DNA of 64,000 nt from Bdellovibrio svalbardensis (lineage in GTDB: Bacteria; Bdellovibrionota; Bdellovibrionia; Bdellovibrionales; Bdellovibrionaceae): assembly GCF_029531655.1 (NCBI RefSeq), contig NZ_JANRMI010000003.1, positions 547,230-611,229 on the forward strand, written 5' to 3'. Shown here piece by piece: positions 35,292-43,581 of this stretch (within the stretch, counting starts at the first letter, position 1; every line of letters begins with the position of its first letter). Both the position numbers and the translations under genes were made by a program. The notes below the pieces were generated by a model. The model did not search any database and was not told the origin of the DNA. It was given only the letters and a program-made list of their open reading frames with translations.

Positions 35292-36203
35292 TTATCTCCC
35301 CGCCGATTTGTTCTTCGCTCTGCGCGAGCGGATATAAACTGGCAATAACCATAAAACCATCAACAGAACCATCAATGCTCCGCCCATTTTCATTACCTGA
35401 ACTGCGGCGAGCACAAATTTGCTCTGATGTGGGTCATACTTAAAACAATAGAGCACTAAACTGTCGACGAAGGTTCCGATTTTCCCTTCCGTCGCTTCAT
35501 TCAATGCGATTTTGATATCCTGAGGTTGAAACATGATCCCAGGAAGGTAACGCGAGATTGTGCCATCAGGAGAAATCACGACCGCCGCCGAAGCGTGGGC
35601 CCATTCCTTTTGAGCTTCATCCCATCTGAATTTGAATCCAAGTTCTGAAGTGATCGTCTTCACAGAGGCTTCATCGCCAGTGAGGAAATGCCAAGATTTA
35701 TCAGCATCTGGGCGATCATAAAGCTTCATGTAAGTTTCTTTTTTCTTAGCAGCAAGATCTGAAGTTTCTTTTGAATCGAAACTCACAGACAAGATTTTGT
35801 ACTTCTTGCCGACACTCCAGTCTTTATCCATAAGCTTAAGAGCATCAGTCAAACCGTTGAGATGGAAGTTGCAAAGACCTGGGCAAGCAAAATACACAGG
35901 TGAAATAATCACCGGGTGTTTGCCATCAAAGTAAGAACCCAAAGTGACTTCTTTGCCGTACTCATCTTTAAAAGTTGTATTCAGATTGATTTTTTTACCG
36001 AGCTTTTCATCGATTCCGATGTCTTTAAGCTCTGGCGCCTTATCACCGGCAGCCATGCCCGCTTCGGGGCCATTGTATGCTTGAGAAGCTGTTACCGAAC
36101 ACAGAACGAAAAAAACGGCTGCTATAACTACTCTGGCGAAGCCAGAGTGAGACAGAGCCGTTCCCTTTGTTTTTGTTTTCAAAACAAGCTTGATTTCAAA
36201 CAT
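35292..36203 (-). CDS. SCO1/SenC/PrrC-type copper chaperone
   Basis: 303 residues. After an N-terminal membrane segment the thioredoxin-fold domain has the copper-binding pair CPGLC in SPVYFACPGLC and a distal His in EWAHASAAVVISPDG; a C-terminal transmembrane helix (GGALMVLLMVLWLLPVYI) follows. It delivers copper to the CuA site of the oxidase. The cytosolic lead residues before the first helix are encoded by a short palindrome of the dispersed family. It sits between the cytochrome c gene and ctaC. Confidence 0.92.
   Translation of the reverse strand: MFEIKLVLKTKTKGTALSHSGFARVVIAAVFFVLCSVTASQAYNGPEAGMAAGDKAPELKDIGIDEKLGKKINLNTTFKDEYGKEVTLGSYFDGKHPVIISPVYFACPGLCNFHLNGLTDALKLMDKDWSVGKKYKILSVSFDSKETSDLAAKKKETYMKLYDRPDADKSWHFLTGDEASVKTITSELGFKFRWDEAQKEWAHASAAVVISPDGTISRYLPGIMFQPQDIKIALNEATEGKIGTFVDSLVLYCFKYDPHQSKFVLAAVQVMKMGGALMVLLMVLWLLPVYIRSRRAKNKSAGR
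36130..36148. repeat. short GC palindrome inside the SCO coding sequence
   Basis: ACTCTGGC and GCCAGAGT surround a GAA loop. It is the same form as the dispersed palindrome family but lies in frame in the SCO gene, where the reverse strand encodes SHSGFARV just before the signal-anchor helix. It is the only copy I see inside a coding region. Confidence 0.65.
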
Positions 36204-36217
36204 TTCTAACTTCCTAA

Positions 36218-36751
36218 TTACTGTGCAGTTTTCGCAAACTCAGCAACTTTAGCAGGATCGTCTTTTGATTTGTTATTCGTGATAGATTCGATGAACTGAA
36301 GAACGGCCCAACGATCAGCTGGCTTAAAGTGCGCATAAGCCGCCATAGAAGAACCAGCAATACCGTGTTGCAAAACTTTGAAATGGGCGATGATACCTTC
36401 GCCTTGAGTCCATTTACCTTCAACGAAGTTACGTGGCTTTGGATTCAAAGCCTGTCCCGCAGCTCCGTCGCCTTTTCCTTCATTACCGTGGCACATCGCA
36501 CAGTTCGTCATGAAGACTTTTTTGCCGTAGGTAACCAATTCAGGAGAAGAAACCCAAGGTTCTTTCACTGTCGTGATGTCAAATGCAGGACCCGCATCAG
36601 CTTTGATTGTCGTAGGATCAACAACGTTTTCTCCTAGATCAACGCCCTTATTAACAACAACGATATAGAAGAAGAATGCAAATACGAAGACCATAGTAAA
36701 GCCAAACGCAAGCAATCCACCACGATTATAATGATCTCTATTTTCAGACAT
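36218..36751 (-). CDS. membrane-anchored monoheme cytochrome c
   Basis: 177 residues. One N-terminal transmembrane helix (LLAFGFTMVFVFAFFFYIVVV) anchors a periplasmic domain with the heme site CAMCHGNEGKGDG and an axial Met candidate in IAGSSMAAYAHF. It is the first gene of the leftward oxidase operon and could shuttle electrons to the caa3 complex. The stop is 14 bases from the SCO start. A palindrome of the dispersed family lies upstream at 36905. Confidence 0.92.
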   Translation of the reverse strand: MSENRDHYNRGGLLAFGFTMVFVFAFFFYIVVVNKGVDLGENVVDPTTIKADAGPAFDITTVKEPWVSSPELVTYGKKVFMTNCAMCHGNEGKGDGAAGQALNPKPRNFVEGKWTQGEGIIAHFKVLQHGIAGSSMAAYAHFKPADRWAVLQFIESITNNKSKDDPAKVAEFAKTAQ

Positions 36752-36904
36752 AGGCTGACACTCCCAAGGGGATGCAAAATAGTTTTGTCACAGTATTGTA
36801 ATAATGTTCGATAAGTACCGGAAAACGCTAGGGACCGCAACAAATTACACCTCACCTCGACGAGATACTCTTATTGCGGCGCAAAATAATTTAAGATCAA
36901 ACGA

Positions 36905-36921
36905 CTCCGGTAAAGCCGGAG
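36905..36921. repeat. short GC palindrome downstream of an alpha/beta hydrolase gene
   Basis: CTCCGG and CCGGAG surround TAAAG. It belongs to the dispersed palindrome family and lies seven bases from the alpha/beta hydrolase stop codon. No T tract follows on the minus strand, so it is not a classical terminator. Confidence 0.6.
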
Positions 36922-36927
36922 CCCGAT

Positions 36928-37704
36928 TTAGAATAAGAAACTTTGAGTGATGCTTACGAACTTTTCCGGAGACTCCACGTTCGCGCAATGCCCCTGTCCT
37001 TCAATAATCTGAAATTTTCCTCGCGAAAAGAGCTTCGCCATGGCTTCAGAATCAGCCTTCGGCAAAAGTTGATCATGCTCCCCATGTAGAACCAAAACGT
37101 CATGAGAAACCGCACCCAATTCTTCACGAACATCAAGTCCATCAAGGGCTTCAAGGACCCAATGTCCCACCGATTTAACGGCATGGAAGGCGTCTTCAAC
37201 GATAACGTTTTTAAAGAATTCCGCCTCTGCATTATTATTATGAATCGTAGAGCCAATCACGACAGCCGTCAGATTTTTATCAACCTTCATTTGTTCAAAA
37301 GCCGCAATCATAGATCTGTCGAAGGTCACTCCTTGCGCCCCCACGGGGTCCAGCAGAACCGCCTTTTTAAAAAGACTCGGCTCCTTGGCCAACATTAACG
37401 CCGCTATCAACCCCCCGGTGGAGTGTCCAACAACATGAACGGGACCGCGATTTAGCTTTTTAACCAAAGAAATAAAGTCCTTTGCAAAAGTGTGCATGTT
37501 CACTTCACTGGCATCCGCAGGAGCCGGTGACTTTCCGCATCCGCGAAACTCTGCAAAAATTAGCGCGCCTTTAAAGTTTTTGCCTTCCGCCTGTTTTTTC
37601 CAAACCTCTTGCGCCGGATACCACCAGCGATTTGAAGCAAGATTTCCGTGAACGAATAAAACATTTTCAGGCACTACGTTTTCGATGACTTCAAAATGAA
37701 CCAT
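36928..37704 (-). CDS. alpha/beta hydrolase, cytoplasmic
   Basis: 258 residues with an oxyanion-hole region FVHGNLASNRWW, nucleophile elbow GHSTGG, the acid in LHGEHDQLLP and the catalytic His in GQGHCANVES. No signal peptide. Its ATG overlaps the stop of the upstream secreted hydrolase by one base (TAATG), so the pair is translationally coupled. Esterase, thioesterase or C-C hydrolase activities are all possible. Confidence 0.9.
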   Translation of the reverse strand: MVHFEVIENVVPENVLFVHGNLASNRWWYPAQEVWKKQAEGKNFKGALIFAEFRGCGKSPAPADASEVNMHTFAKDFISLVKKLNRGPVHVVGHSTGGLIAALMLAKEPSLFKKAVLLDPVGAQGVTFDRSMIAAFEQMKVDKNLTAVVIGSTIHNNNAEAEFFKNVIVEDAFHAVKSVGHWVLEALDGLDVREELGAVSHDVLVLHGEHDQLLPKADSEAMAKLFSRGKFQIIEGQGHCANVESPEKFVSITQSFLF

Positions 37705-38693
37705 TACTCCACCACCTTCAAAGTCGCACCGTTATCAACAGGGCACGCTTCCCCACGCAAAGGATATCCTTCAAAAGTTCGACCGCCAGAGATCGCCGGA
37801 TCATTCATTAGAATTTTATAAACCCAGGCTGCAGCAAATTCAGGAACAGCCTCAACCATCTTATGCTCAGAACCGTTCACGAACAAACGACTCGCCCGAG
37901 AGGCCTGAGGAACTTTATTCCAGTACTCTTCAAGGACATTTGCCGGAATATACTGATCCTGACGAGCCACCATCAAATGCAAAGCACCTTGCGGGATTTT
38001 GTCGGCAACCACTTCTGAGTTGAAGTGACGGATTCCCTGCGCCATGCGAAAGACCGCCTCAAGTTTAAATGGATTTTCCAAAACGATCGGCTCTGCACTT
38101 GGATAAGTTGCGTAGACAATTTGATGAAGGAAGTAATCGTACAATTCATCATCAGAATATTTATTATACGGATACATTTGACGAGTCGCCCAGATCTGCG
38201 ACCTGATCCAATTATCCTGGCCGTCCAAGGGACGAGTGAACGGTGACATCATGATCACCTTATTCACTTTATCCGGGTAAACTGCCGCAAAGCCCGCAGC
38301 CATACCGCCACCATAAGACAGTCCCGCTAAATTGTAAGGAGCTTTGATATTCATCACCTGAAGCAAAGCCTCCAGGTCTTTCACTTGATCCTGAATTGGA
38401 ATGACAGAAAAAATCGGCGCATATTTTAAAAGCGTCTGCCCCATGCCGATCGGATCATAGCGAAGAACACCCACCCCTTTTTTAACCAGAGGTTCAACAA
38501 ATTGATCCCATTGAAGAGTGCTGTAAGTAAGACCATTCAACAACACCACTGTCGGCATTCCTGCTTTTGGCGCTACGTAATCCACATACAAGCTGCGCTG
38601 TGGATTAATGGCAACGAAACCCTTCACAGAGTTCGTCGCCGCCGAAACGCTAAAAGAAACTAAAATCGCAAGAACGGAAACTAAAACCTTCAT
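37704..38693 (-). CDS. alpha/beta hydrolase, exported
   Basis: 329 residues with a signal peptide (MKVLVSVLAILVSFSVSA|AT). The hydrolase core has LLNGLTYSTLQWD, YDPIGMGQT and nucleophile GLSYGGG; a late acidic segment (MVARQDQYIP) and His (NGSEHKMVEAVP) complete the triad. Two cytoplasmic/exported paralogous hydrolases lie in tandem. The gene is 76 bases from the FabG-like reductase and in the same direction. Confidence 0.88.
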   Translation of the reverse strand: MKVLVSVLAILVSFSVSAATNSVKGFVAINPQRSLYVDYVAPKAGMPTVVLLNGLTYSTLQWDQFVEPLVKKGVGVLRYDPIGMGQTLLKYAPIFSVIPIQDQVKDLEALLQVMNIKAPYNLAGLSYGGGMAAGFAAVYPDKVNKVIMMSPFTRPLDGQDNWIRSQIWATRQMYPYNKYSDDELYDYFLHQIVYATYPSAEPIVLENPFKLEAVFRMAQGIRHFNSEVVADKIPQGALHLMVARQDQYIPANVLEEYWNKVPQASRASRLFVNGSEHKMVEAVPEFAAAWVYKILMNDPAISGGRTFEGYPLRGEACPVDNGATLKVVE

Positions 38694-38769
38694 AAAAATC
38701 CCCTTTTAAGAAGAACTTCTGAGTTACAAGCCTTGGATGCTTCTTCTAGATGTGATCCCAAATAATCAA

Positions 38770-39519
38770 TTAAAGAACAATTCCACCATCGACACTCAAA
38801 GTTGCGCCGTTGATATAGGAAGCCTGTTCGCTTGCCAAGAACAAAACTGCGTTAGCAATAACTTCAACTTCACCCAAACGAGCCACAGGCACTTTCGCAG
38901 CCATACTGTCGATAACTTCCTTCGGCATTGCCTTCGTCATCGCCGTTGCAATGAATCCTGGAGCAATAGCGTTCGCTGTAAAGCCTTTGCGACCCAACTC
39001 TTTACCCCAAGTTTTTGTCATACCGATAACACCGGATTTCGCCGCAGCATAATTTAGCTGACCGAAGTTTCCATACAAACCAACAACAGAGGAAATGCTA
39101 ATGATACGCTTTTGATTTGATGCTGAATTAAATTTTTCTAACAAAGACTTCGTTACGTTGAATAGGCCAGTCAAATTTGTAGAGATAACAGCATCCCACT
39201 CATCCGCACCCATTTTGGCAAAAGATTTATCACGAGTGATACCAGCGTTATTCACAAGGATATCCACAGCCCATGGCAAAGAAGCTGCCGCTTTCGCAAC
39301 TGAATCACGATCGCCAACATTGACTTGGGCAAAGTGAATTTGCGAAGCGTATTTTGCAAAAGCATCTTTCGCGGTTTGCAATGCTTGTTCAGAATAATCC
39401 CAAACAGAAACATTTCCGCCTGCTTCCAAAAAGCTAAGAGTGATTTGAAAACCGATACCAGAGGCTCCACCAGTAACGACTGCATTTTTATTTTTGAAAT
39501 TAAAATTAATATTGTTCAT
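38770..39519 (-). CDS. FabG-like short-chain dehydrogenase/reductase
   Basis: 249 residues. Rossmann motif VVTGGASGIGF, NNAG in DILVNNAGITRD, catalytic Ser and Tyr-x-x-x-Lys in SISSVVGLYGNFGQLNYAAAKSG, and the C-terminal SVDGG all match classical SDRs that reduce 3-oxoacyl thioesters. A 70-residue upstream extension is rejected because it runs into the divergent promoter region. It is divergent from the KASIII-like gene by 147 bases. Confidence 0.9.
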   Translation of the reverse strand: MNNINFNFKNKNAVVTGGASGIGFQITLSFLEAGGNVSVWDYSEQALQTAKDAFAKYASQIHFAQVNVGDRDSVAKAAASLPWAVDILVNNAGITRDKSFAKMGADEWDAVISTNLTGLFNVTKSLLEKFNSASNQKRIISISSVVGLYGNFGQLNYAAAKSGVIGMTKTWGKELGRKGFTANAIAPGFIATAMTKAMPKEVIDSMAAKVPVARLGEVEVIANAVLFLASEQASYINGATLSVDGGIVL

Positions 39520-39666
39520 GCACAATGTCGTACCCCAACTACACCCTTGCTCGTCAATGCAAATCGGACTTTTTCGCTCGGAGTATAGAGTGAAAGCACT
39601 ATTTTTTAGTTCTTGCAAAAGACGCGAAAATATTTTGTAGATGGCAAATATCACGGAAGGAAATTT

Positions 39667-40665
39667 ATGAGACGCGCAGTTATTGTTGGGACAGGAATGT
39701 ACGCACCAGAGAAAGTGGTGACGAACCAATACTTCAATGATCTCTATAAAAAAGACATCGGAACTTTCTTAGAACAAAGCCGAAACATTAAAGAACGCAG
39801 ATGGATGAGCCAAGATCAACGCACTTCAGATCTTATCATCCCCGCTGCCGAACAAGCTATGAAAACGGCAGGGATTACAGCTAAAGACCTCGATCTGATT
39901 GTTGTATCCACGGATACACCTGACTATCTTTCTCCTTCAACAGCCTCTGTTGTCGCCTACCGCATGGGGGCGGTAAATGCAGGAACCTACGACATCAATT
40001 CTGCATGTGCGGGCTTTGTCGTAGGTTGCGATATTGCAACGAAGTACATCGCGGCCGATGCAAAATATAAAAATATTTTGGTCGTTGGCGCATACGGCAT
40101 GAGCAAATATCTGAATTTTGATGATTACAAAATTGCATCGTTGTTTGCCGACGGCGCGGGAGCCGTCGTAATTCAACCTTCCAAAGATAACTCCGGCTTC
40201 ATCGACAGCCAAATGTACACGGATGGCCAATATCACGACTACATGGGTATCTATGCCGGCGGCACAGCCCAGCCTGTTTCTCACATGGTGGTCGAAAACA
40301 AACAACATCTGCTTGCCTTCCCTAAGCGCATTCCACCTGAAACCAATGGCATTCATTGGCCTCGTTTGACGAATGTCCTTTTGGATCGCCTCCAAAAGAA
40401 GGCCAGCGACATCAATCACTTCTTCATCACGCAGTTTAATGTTCAAAGCATCTACGAAACTCTTGATAAACTCGAGCTTCCTCGCGACCGCGCCCATTAC
40501 ATCATGGACCGCTTCGGCTATACAGGTTCTGCATCAATTGGTATGGCTCTGGCCGACGCCGCTCAACAGAAGAAAATGAAAAAAGGTGATTTGGTATTTA
40601 TGTTGGGCTCTGGTGGTGGTATGTCCATGGCCGCGCTTGCATTGGAATGGGGCTATGACTGCTAG
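39667..40665 (+). CDS. KASIII-like (FabH-like) thiolase-fold enzyme lacking the usual His and Asn
   Basis: 332 residues from an ATG after AAGGA. The fold is that of FabH: N-terminal VIVGTGMYAPEKVVTN, nucleophile Cys in NSACAGF, and GSGGGMSMAALALEWG at the end. The FabH catalytic His normally in PHQAN is replaced by ITQFN, and the Asn normally in HGNTSAAS is replaced by FGYTGSAS. Cys is kept, so acyl transfer is possible but standard decarboxylative condensation is doubtful. Its stop lies inside the start of the acyl ligase gene. Confidence 0.88.
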   Translation: MRRAVIVGTGMYAPEKVVTNQYFNDLYKKDIGTFLEQSRNIKERRWMSQDQRTSDLIIPAAEQAMKTAGITAKDLDLIVVSTDTPDYLSPSTASVVAYRMGAVNAGTYDINSACAGFVVGCDIATKYIAADAKYKNILVVGAYGMSKYLNFDDYKIASLFADGAGAVVIQPSKDNSGFIDSQMYTDGQYHDYMGIYAGGTAQPVSHMVVENKQHLLAFPKRIPPETNGIHWPRLTNVLLDRLQKKASDINHFFITQFNVQSIYETLDKLELPRDRAHYIMDRFGYTGSASIGMALADAAQQKKMKKGDLVFMLGSGGGMSMAALALEWGYDC

Positions 40666-42157
40666 TATAGAACTTGATTGGCTAAAAAAATGGGATCTTT
40701 ACTCTCCGAAGAATATCGCTATTAAAGATGGCGAGACCGGCCGTGAACTATCCTATGCTCAACTTTTTGAGATGGCCAATCGTGGCAGCCAATATTTGCG
40801 CGGAACTTTCGGTATCAGCAAAGGGGACCGCGTTGCGGTTCTTGCCACCAATGAACTTGAATATGTGATTTTGTTCTTTGCTCTGCAAAGGCTGGGCGCC
40901 ATCATGGTTCCAGTGAATTTCCGCCTCACTCAGCGCGAGGTGGATCACATCATCACGGATTCCGCGCCCAAATTAGTGATTTGCCAAGAAGCTTTTATTG
41001 GCATTCTTGAAAAACTCCCAACTTCAGTTAAAGCGGAAAAGCTTCTTCTGCAAGGCCCGCACAGTTTTGCTGAAGAGATCCTGAAAGCCTCTGCCGAAGT
41101 TTATCCTTTTGTTCCTGAAGAGACAGATCCAGTGATGATTCTTTACACTTCAGGCACAACCGGATCTCCAAAAGGCGCCATTCTTACTCACAAGATGATC
41201 TTTTGGAATTCAATCAACACAACCTTCCGACTGAATATTTCACAGACGGATTGCACGGTCAGTTTCTTGCCCTTCTTCCACACTGGCGGATGGAACGTGC
41301 TAACAACGCCCTTCATCCACCGCGGCGCTAAAGTTGTGATTCTAAAGAAATTCGATGCCGAGCAGATTCTCTTGCTGTCTGAAAAAGAAAAAGCGACGAT
41401 TCTTTTCGGCGTCCCTACAACGATGGATATGATGGTGCGCTCACCGCTCTTTGCGAAAAGCGATCTTTCAAGCATTCGCTACTCCATCGTTGGTGGTGAA
41501 CCGATGCCCATCGAACTTATCAAAGTTTGGGACAAAAAAGGGATTCCGATTCGCCAAGGTTATGGCCTGACTGAATTTGGACCGAGTGTGTTTTCTTTGA
41601 ATGAAGAAGATGCTCTTCGCAAAATTGGCTCCATCGGGTTTCCCAATTTTTATGTCGAGGCAAAGGTCGTCGACAATGAGGGTCACGAGTTGGGTGCGGA
41701 TGAGATCGGCGAGCTGGTCTTAAAAGGACCTGCGTGCATGCAAGGCTATTGGCACAACGAGAAGGCGACCAAAGAGACCATCAAAGACGGCTGGCTCTAC
41801 ACGGGGGACCTCGTACGTCGTGACTCTGAAGGTTACTACTATGTTGTCGGTCGCAAAAAGGAAATGTTCATCTCCGGCGGAGAAAACGTTTATCCCGTAG
41901 AGCTTGAGCAAGTCCTGCGCGCCTGCCCTGGAGTTCTGGAAGTGGCGGTCATTGGTGTTCCCGATGAAAAATGGGGCGAAGTCGGCAAAGCCTTTATTGT
42001 CCGCCAGCACGAGTCTGTACTGACCCAACACCTGTTGGATCATTGCCTTCAGAACCTTGCGAAGTTCAAAATTCCAAAACACTTTATATTCCTCGATGCT
42101 CTTCCTAAGGGCGACAGCGGGAAAATCCTCAAACGCAAACTGCAGGAGCTTGCTTAG
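40655..42157 (+). CDS. AMP-dependent acyl-CoA synthetase/ligase
   Basis: 500 residues. The adenylation core motifs are LYTSGTTGSPKGAILTH, the YGLTEFGP segment, YTGDLVRRDSEGYYYVVGRKKEM and the final KxxK-like GKILKRK. These activate a carboxylate to acyl-AMP and then usually to acyl-CoA. The ATG at 40655 overlaps the KASIII-like gene by 11 bases, so the two are coupled. The acyl substrate cannot be inferred from sequence alone. Confidence 0.92.
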   Translation: MTASIELDWLKKWDLYSPKNIAIKDGETGRELSYAQLFEMANRGSQYLRGTFGISKGDRVAVLATNELEYVILFFALQRLGAIMVPVNFRLTQREVDHIITDSAPKLVICQEAFIGILEKLPTSVKAEKLLLQGPHSFAEEILKASAEVYPFVPEETDPVMILYTSGTTGSPKGAILTHKMIFWNSINTTFRLNISQTDCTVSFLPFFHTGGWNVLTTPFIHRGAKVVILKKFDAEQILLLSEKEKATILFGVPTTMDMMVRSPLFAKSDLSSIRYSIVGGEPMPIELIKVWDKKGIPIRQGYGLTEFGPSVFSLNEEDALRKIGSIGFPNFYVEAKVVDNEGHELGADEIGELVLKGPACMQGYWHNEKATKETIKDGWLYTGDLVRRDSEGYYYVVGRKKEMFISGGENVYPVELEQVLRACPGVLEVAVIGVPDEKWGEVGKAFIVRQHESVLTQHLLDHCLQNLAKFKIPKHFIFLDALPKGDSGKILKRKLQELA

Positions 42158-42210
42158 TTAGCAGCTGTCTCATTCCGAGAATTTCCATCTGAGATTAGGC
42201 CAAAGTCCGG

Positions 42211-42242
42211 GAGGCTTGTGAGTTTTTTTCGCATCAAGCCTC
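42211..42242. repeat. hairpin after the acyl ligase gene
   Basis: GAGGCTTG (42211-42218) pairs with CAAGCCTC (42235-42242). A T run of seven lies in the loop rather than after the stem. It could be a weak terminator or a leader structure for the next gene, whose GGAGG site is 25 bases on. Confidence 0.4.
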
Positions 42243-42276
42243 TCACCTGGTGTAAACTAATTGGGATGGAGGCCCT

Positions 42277-42876
42277 ATGAAAGAGGCGAGAAAACTAAAG
42301 CTCTCCTGGAAGATGAAGGGAGTGGCAGCACTTCTTGTTATCGCCCCGATCACTACCGTCATGGTCGGCGCAATTAAGCAATCATCCCTTGAAACTCGCA
42401 TCCAAAATCGCGGCATTGCATCCGTCAATGAATACAGTTCCACGACCACCTCCGATGTCGCCGGAATGGATCTTTCACATCTTTCTCTTGCAGAACTTAA
42501 GAAAACTTTTAAATACCAACTCCTGCGTGACGTGCATGCGACAAAGTTCAAAGACTCTATCAACCTGACTCTGGGTGTTTTCTTTGTAAAAGATGACCGC
42601 GGAAATAAAGTCTTCGCCTGCGACCGCTATCCACAGATTCAACTGACCCTGGACTCAAACAACTCAACGAAGATCCTCGAAAGCCCTTGCAGCATCAGCG
42701 CCGACCAAAATCACATCGAAGCCACCGCGATCAATTTCGAAAGTTCTGACAATGCTCAATGGAAAGTCACAGACTTGAAACTCTTGGGTCAGCGACAAGG
42801 GGATAATTTGGAAGTCAACCCGAGCGAGATTCGCTCGGTACTGGGGCAAGAGATTGAGATCGAGGATATTCGCTAA
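42277..42876 (+). CDS. membrane-anchored protein of unknown function
   Basis: 199 residues behind GATGGAGG. One N-terminal hydrophobic helix (GVAALLVIAPITTVMVGAI) follows a basic cytosolic start, giving a signal-anchor topology with a periplasmic C-terminal domain rich in beta-type sequence and two cysteines. No family recognised. The stop overlaps the convergent BamE-like gene by four bases. Confidence 0.7.
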   Translation: MKEARKLKLSWKMKGVAALLVIAPITTVMVGAIKQSSLETRIQNRGIASVNEYSSTTTSDVAGMDLSHLSLAELKKTFKYQLLRDVHATKFKDSINLTLGVFFVKDDRGNKVFACDRYPQIQLTLDSNNSTKILESPCSISADQNHIEATAINFESSDNAQWKVTDLKLLGQRQGDNLEVNPSEIRSVLGQEIEIEDIR

Positions 42877-43334
42877 CGAATCGGTTCAAACTGCGGAACG
42901 TATCGAACCTTGTCTTCGCCTTTGGTCTTCGCCTCATAACCTTCATAGTCGCGGCGATGGGTTTCGATATCTTTGGCGATTTGTTCGTCGATCAACTTAT
43001 CCTGTTGGGCATTCTTCGCATCTGCCGCGGCTGCCGATTGACTGACAGGTGCCTGCCAAACTTCACCAACATAAATGGCGTTGCCTTCAAAGAACTGAAC
43101 TTCTTTTTGGAAGCGAATTTTGCTTTCGTAGAAATTATAGAACCAGCGATCTTTCCCATGGGAGCGCTGAGTTTGATTAGGGCTGCCCATCAAAGCGAGA
43201 ACTTGAGCTTTCTCCATGCCGGGCTTCACTTCCTCGAACTGCCGAACCATTGAAGTCTGGCACCCCGTCGAAAGCATCGCCACCAATACCATAGGCATCA
43301 TTTGCACTACAGAAATAGCCCAATGTCGAAACAT
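42873..43334 (-). CDS. BamE/SmpA-OmlA-domain lipoprotein
   Basis: 153 residues from an ATG after GGGGGA; a 14-residue longer reading lacks a site. A lipobox LSTGC is at about residues 21-25. The BamE-type motif VKPGMEKAQVLALMGSPNQT follows, with KDRWFYNFYE and a long charged tail. BamE aids outer-membrane protein insertion; other proteins with this fold have different partners, so the exact role is open. The 25-bp tandem array lies 146 bases upstream. Confidence 0.8.
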   Translation of the reverse strand: MFRHWAISVVQMMPMVLVAMLSTGCQTSMVRQFEEVKPGMEKAQVLALMGSPNQTQRSHGKDRWFYNFYESKIRFQKEVQFFEGNAIYVGEVWQAPVSQSAAAADAKNAQQDKLIDEQIAKDIETHRRDYEGYEAKTKGEDKVRYVPQFEPIR

Positions 43335-43479
43335 AGTTCCCCCGTTAAAAGAAGATATCAGTTTCCCGAGACCCAAGAAAGAAGACTCAAATATCCTGTG
43401 TCAGATCGAAACACAGAACCACAGAACCTGTCAAAAGCATGAACAAAAAGATTTATTGTGCGGGAACAGTGTCAACTAC

Positions 43480-43579
43480 TTCGGCGAAGCCGAAGTGTAA
43501 GCCAGTCGGCGAAGCCGAAGCGTAGGCCCGTCGGCGAAGCCGAAGCGTAGGCCCGTCGGCGAAGCCGCAGTGCAGACCT
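43480..43579. repeat. four-copy tandem array of a 25-bp palindromic unit
   Basis: Four units of 25 bases start at 43480, 43505, 43530 and 43555. The two central copies are identical; the outer two carry a few substitutions. Each unit holds a CGGC-GAA-GCCG hairpin followed by a short GC-rich tail. The array lies between the BamE-like gene (upstream of its start) and the stop of the coiled-coil gene, three bases away. It belongs to the same family as the single palindromes in the window. Confidence 0.85.
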
Positions 43580-43581
43580 GC

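Noticed and set aside
39520..39729. 70-residue N-terminal extension of the FabG-like reductase
   Set aside because: It enters the divergent promoter region and the coding start of the KASIII-like gene, while the internal ATG fits the SDR family N-terminus.
36928..42157. Firm assignment as the oleABCD olefin cluster
   Set aside because: The reductase is a short classical SDR and the KASIII-like protein lacks His and Asn, so only functional resemblance is claimed.
43480..43579. CRISPR array
   Set aside because: The units are contiguous with no variable spacers, and no cas genes are present.
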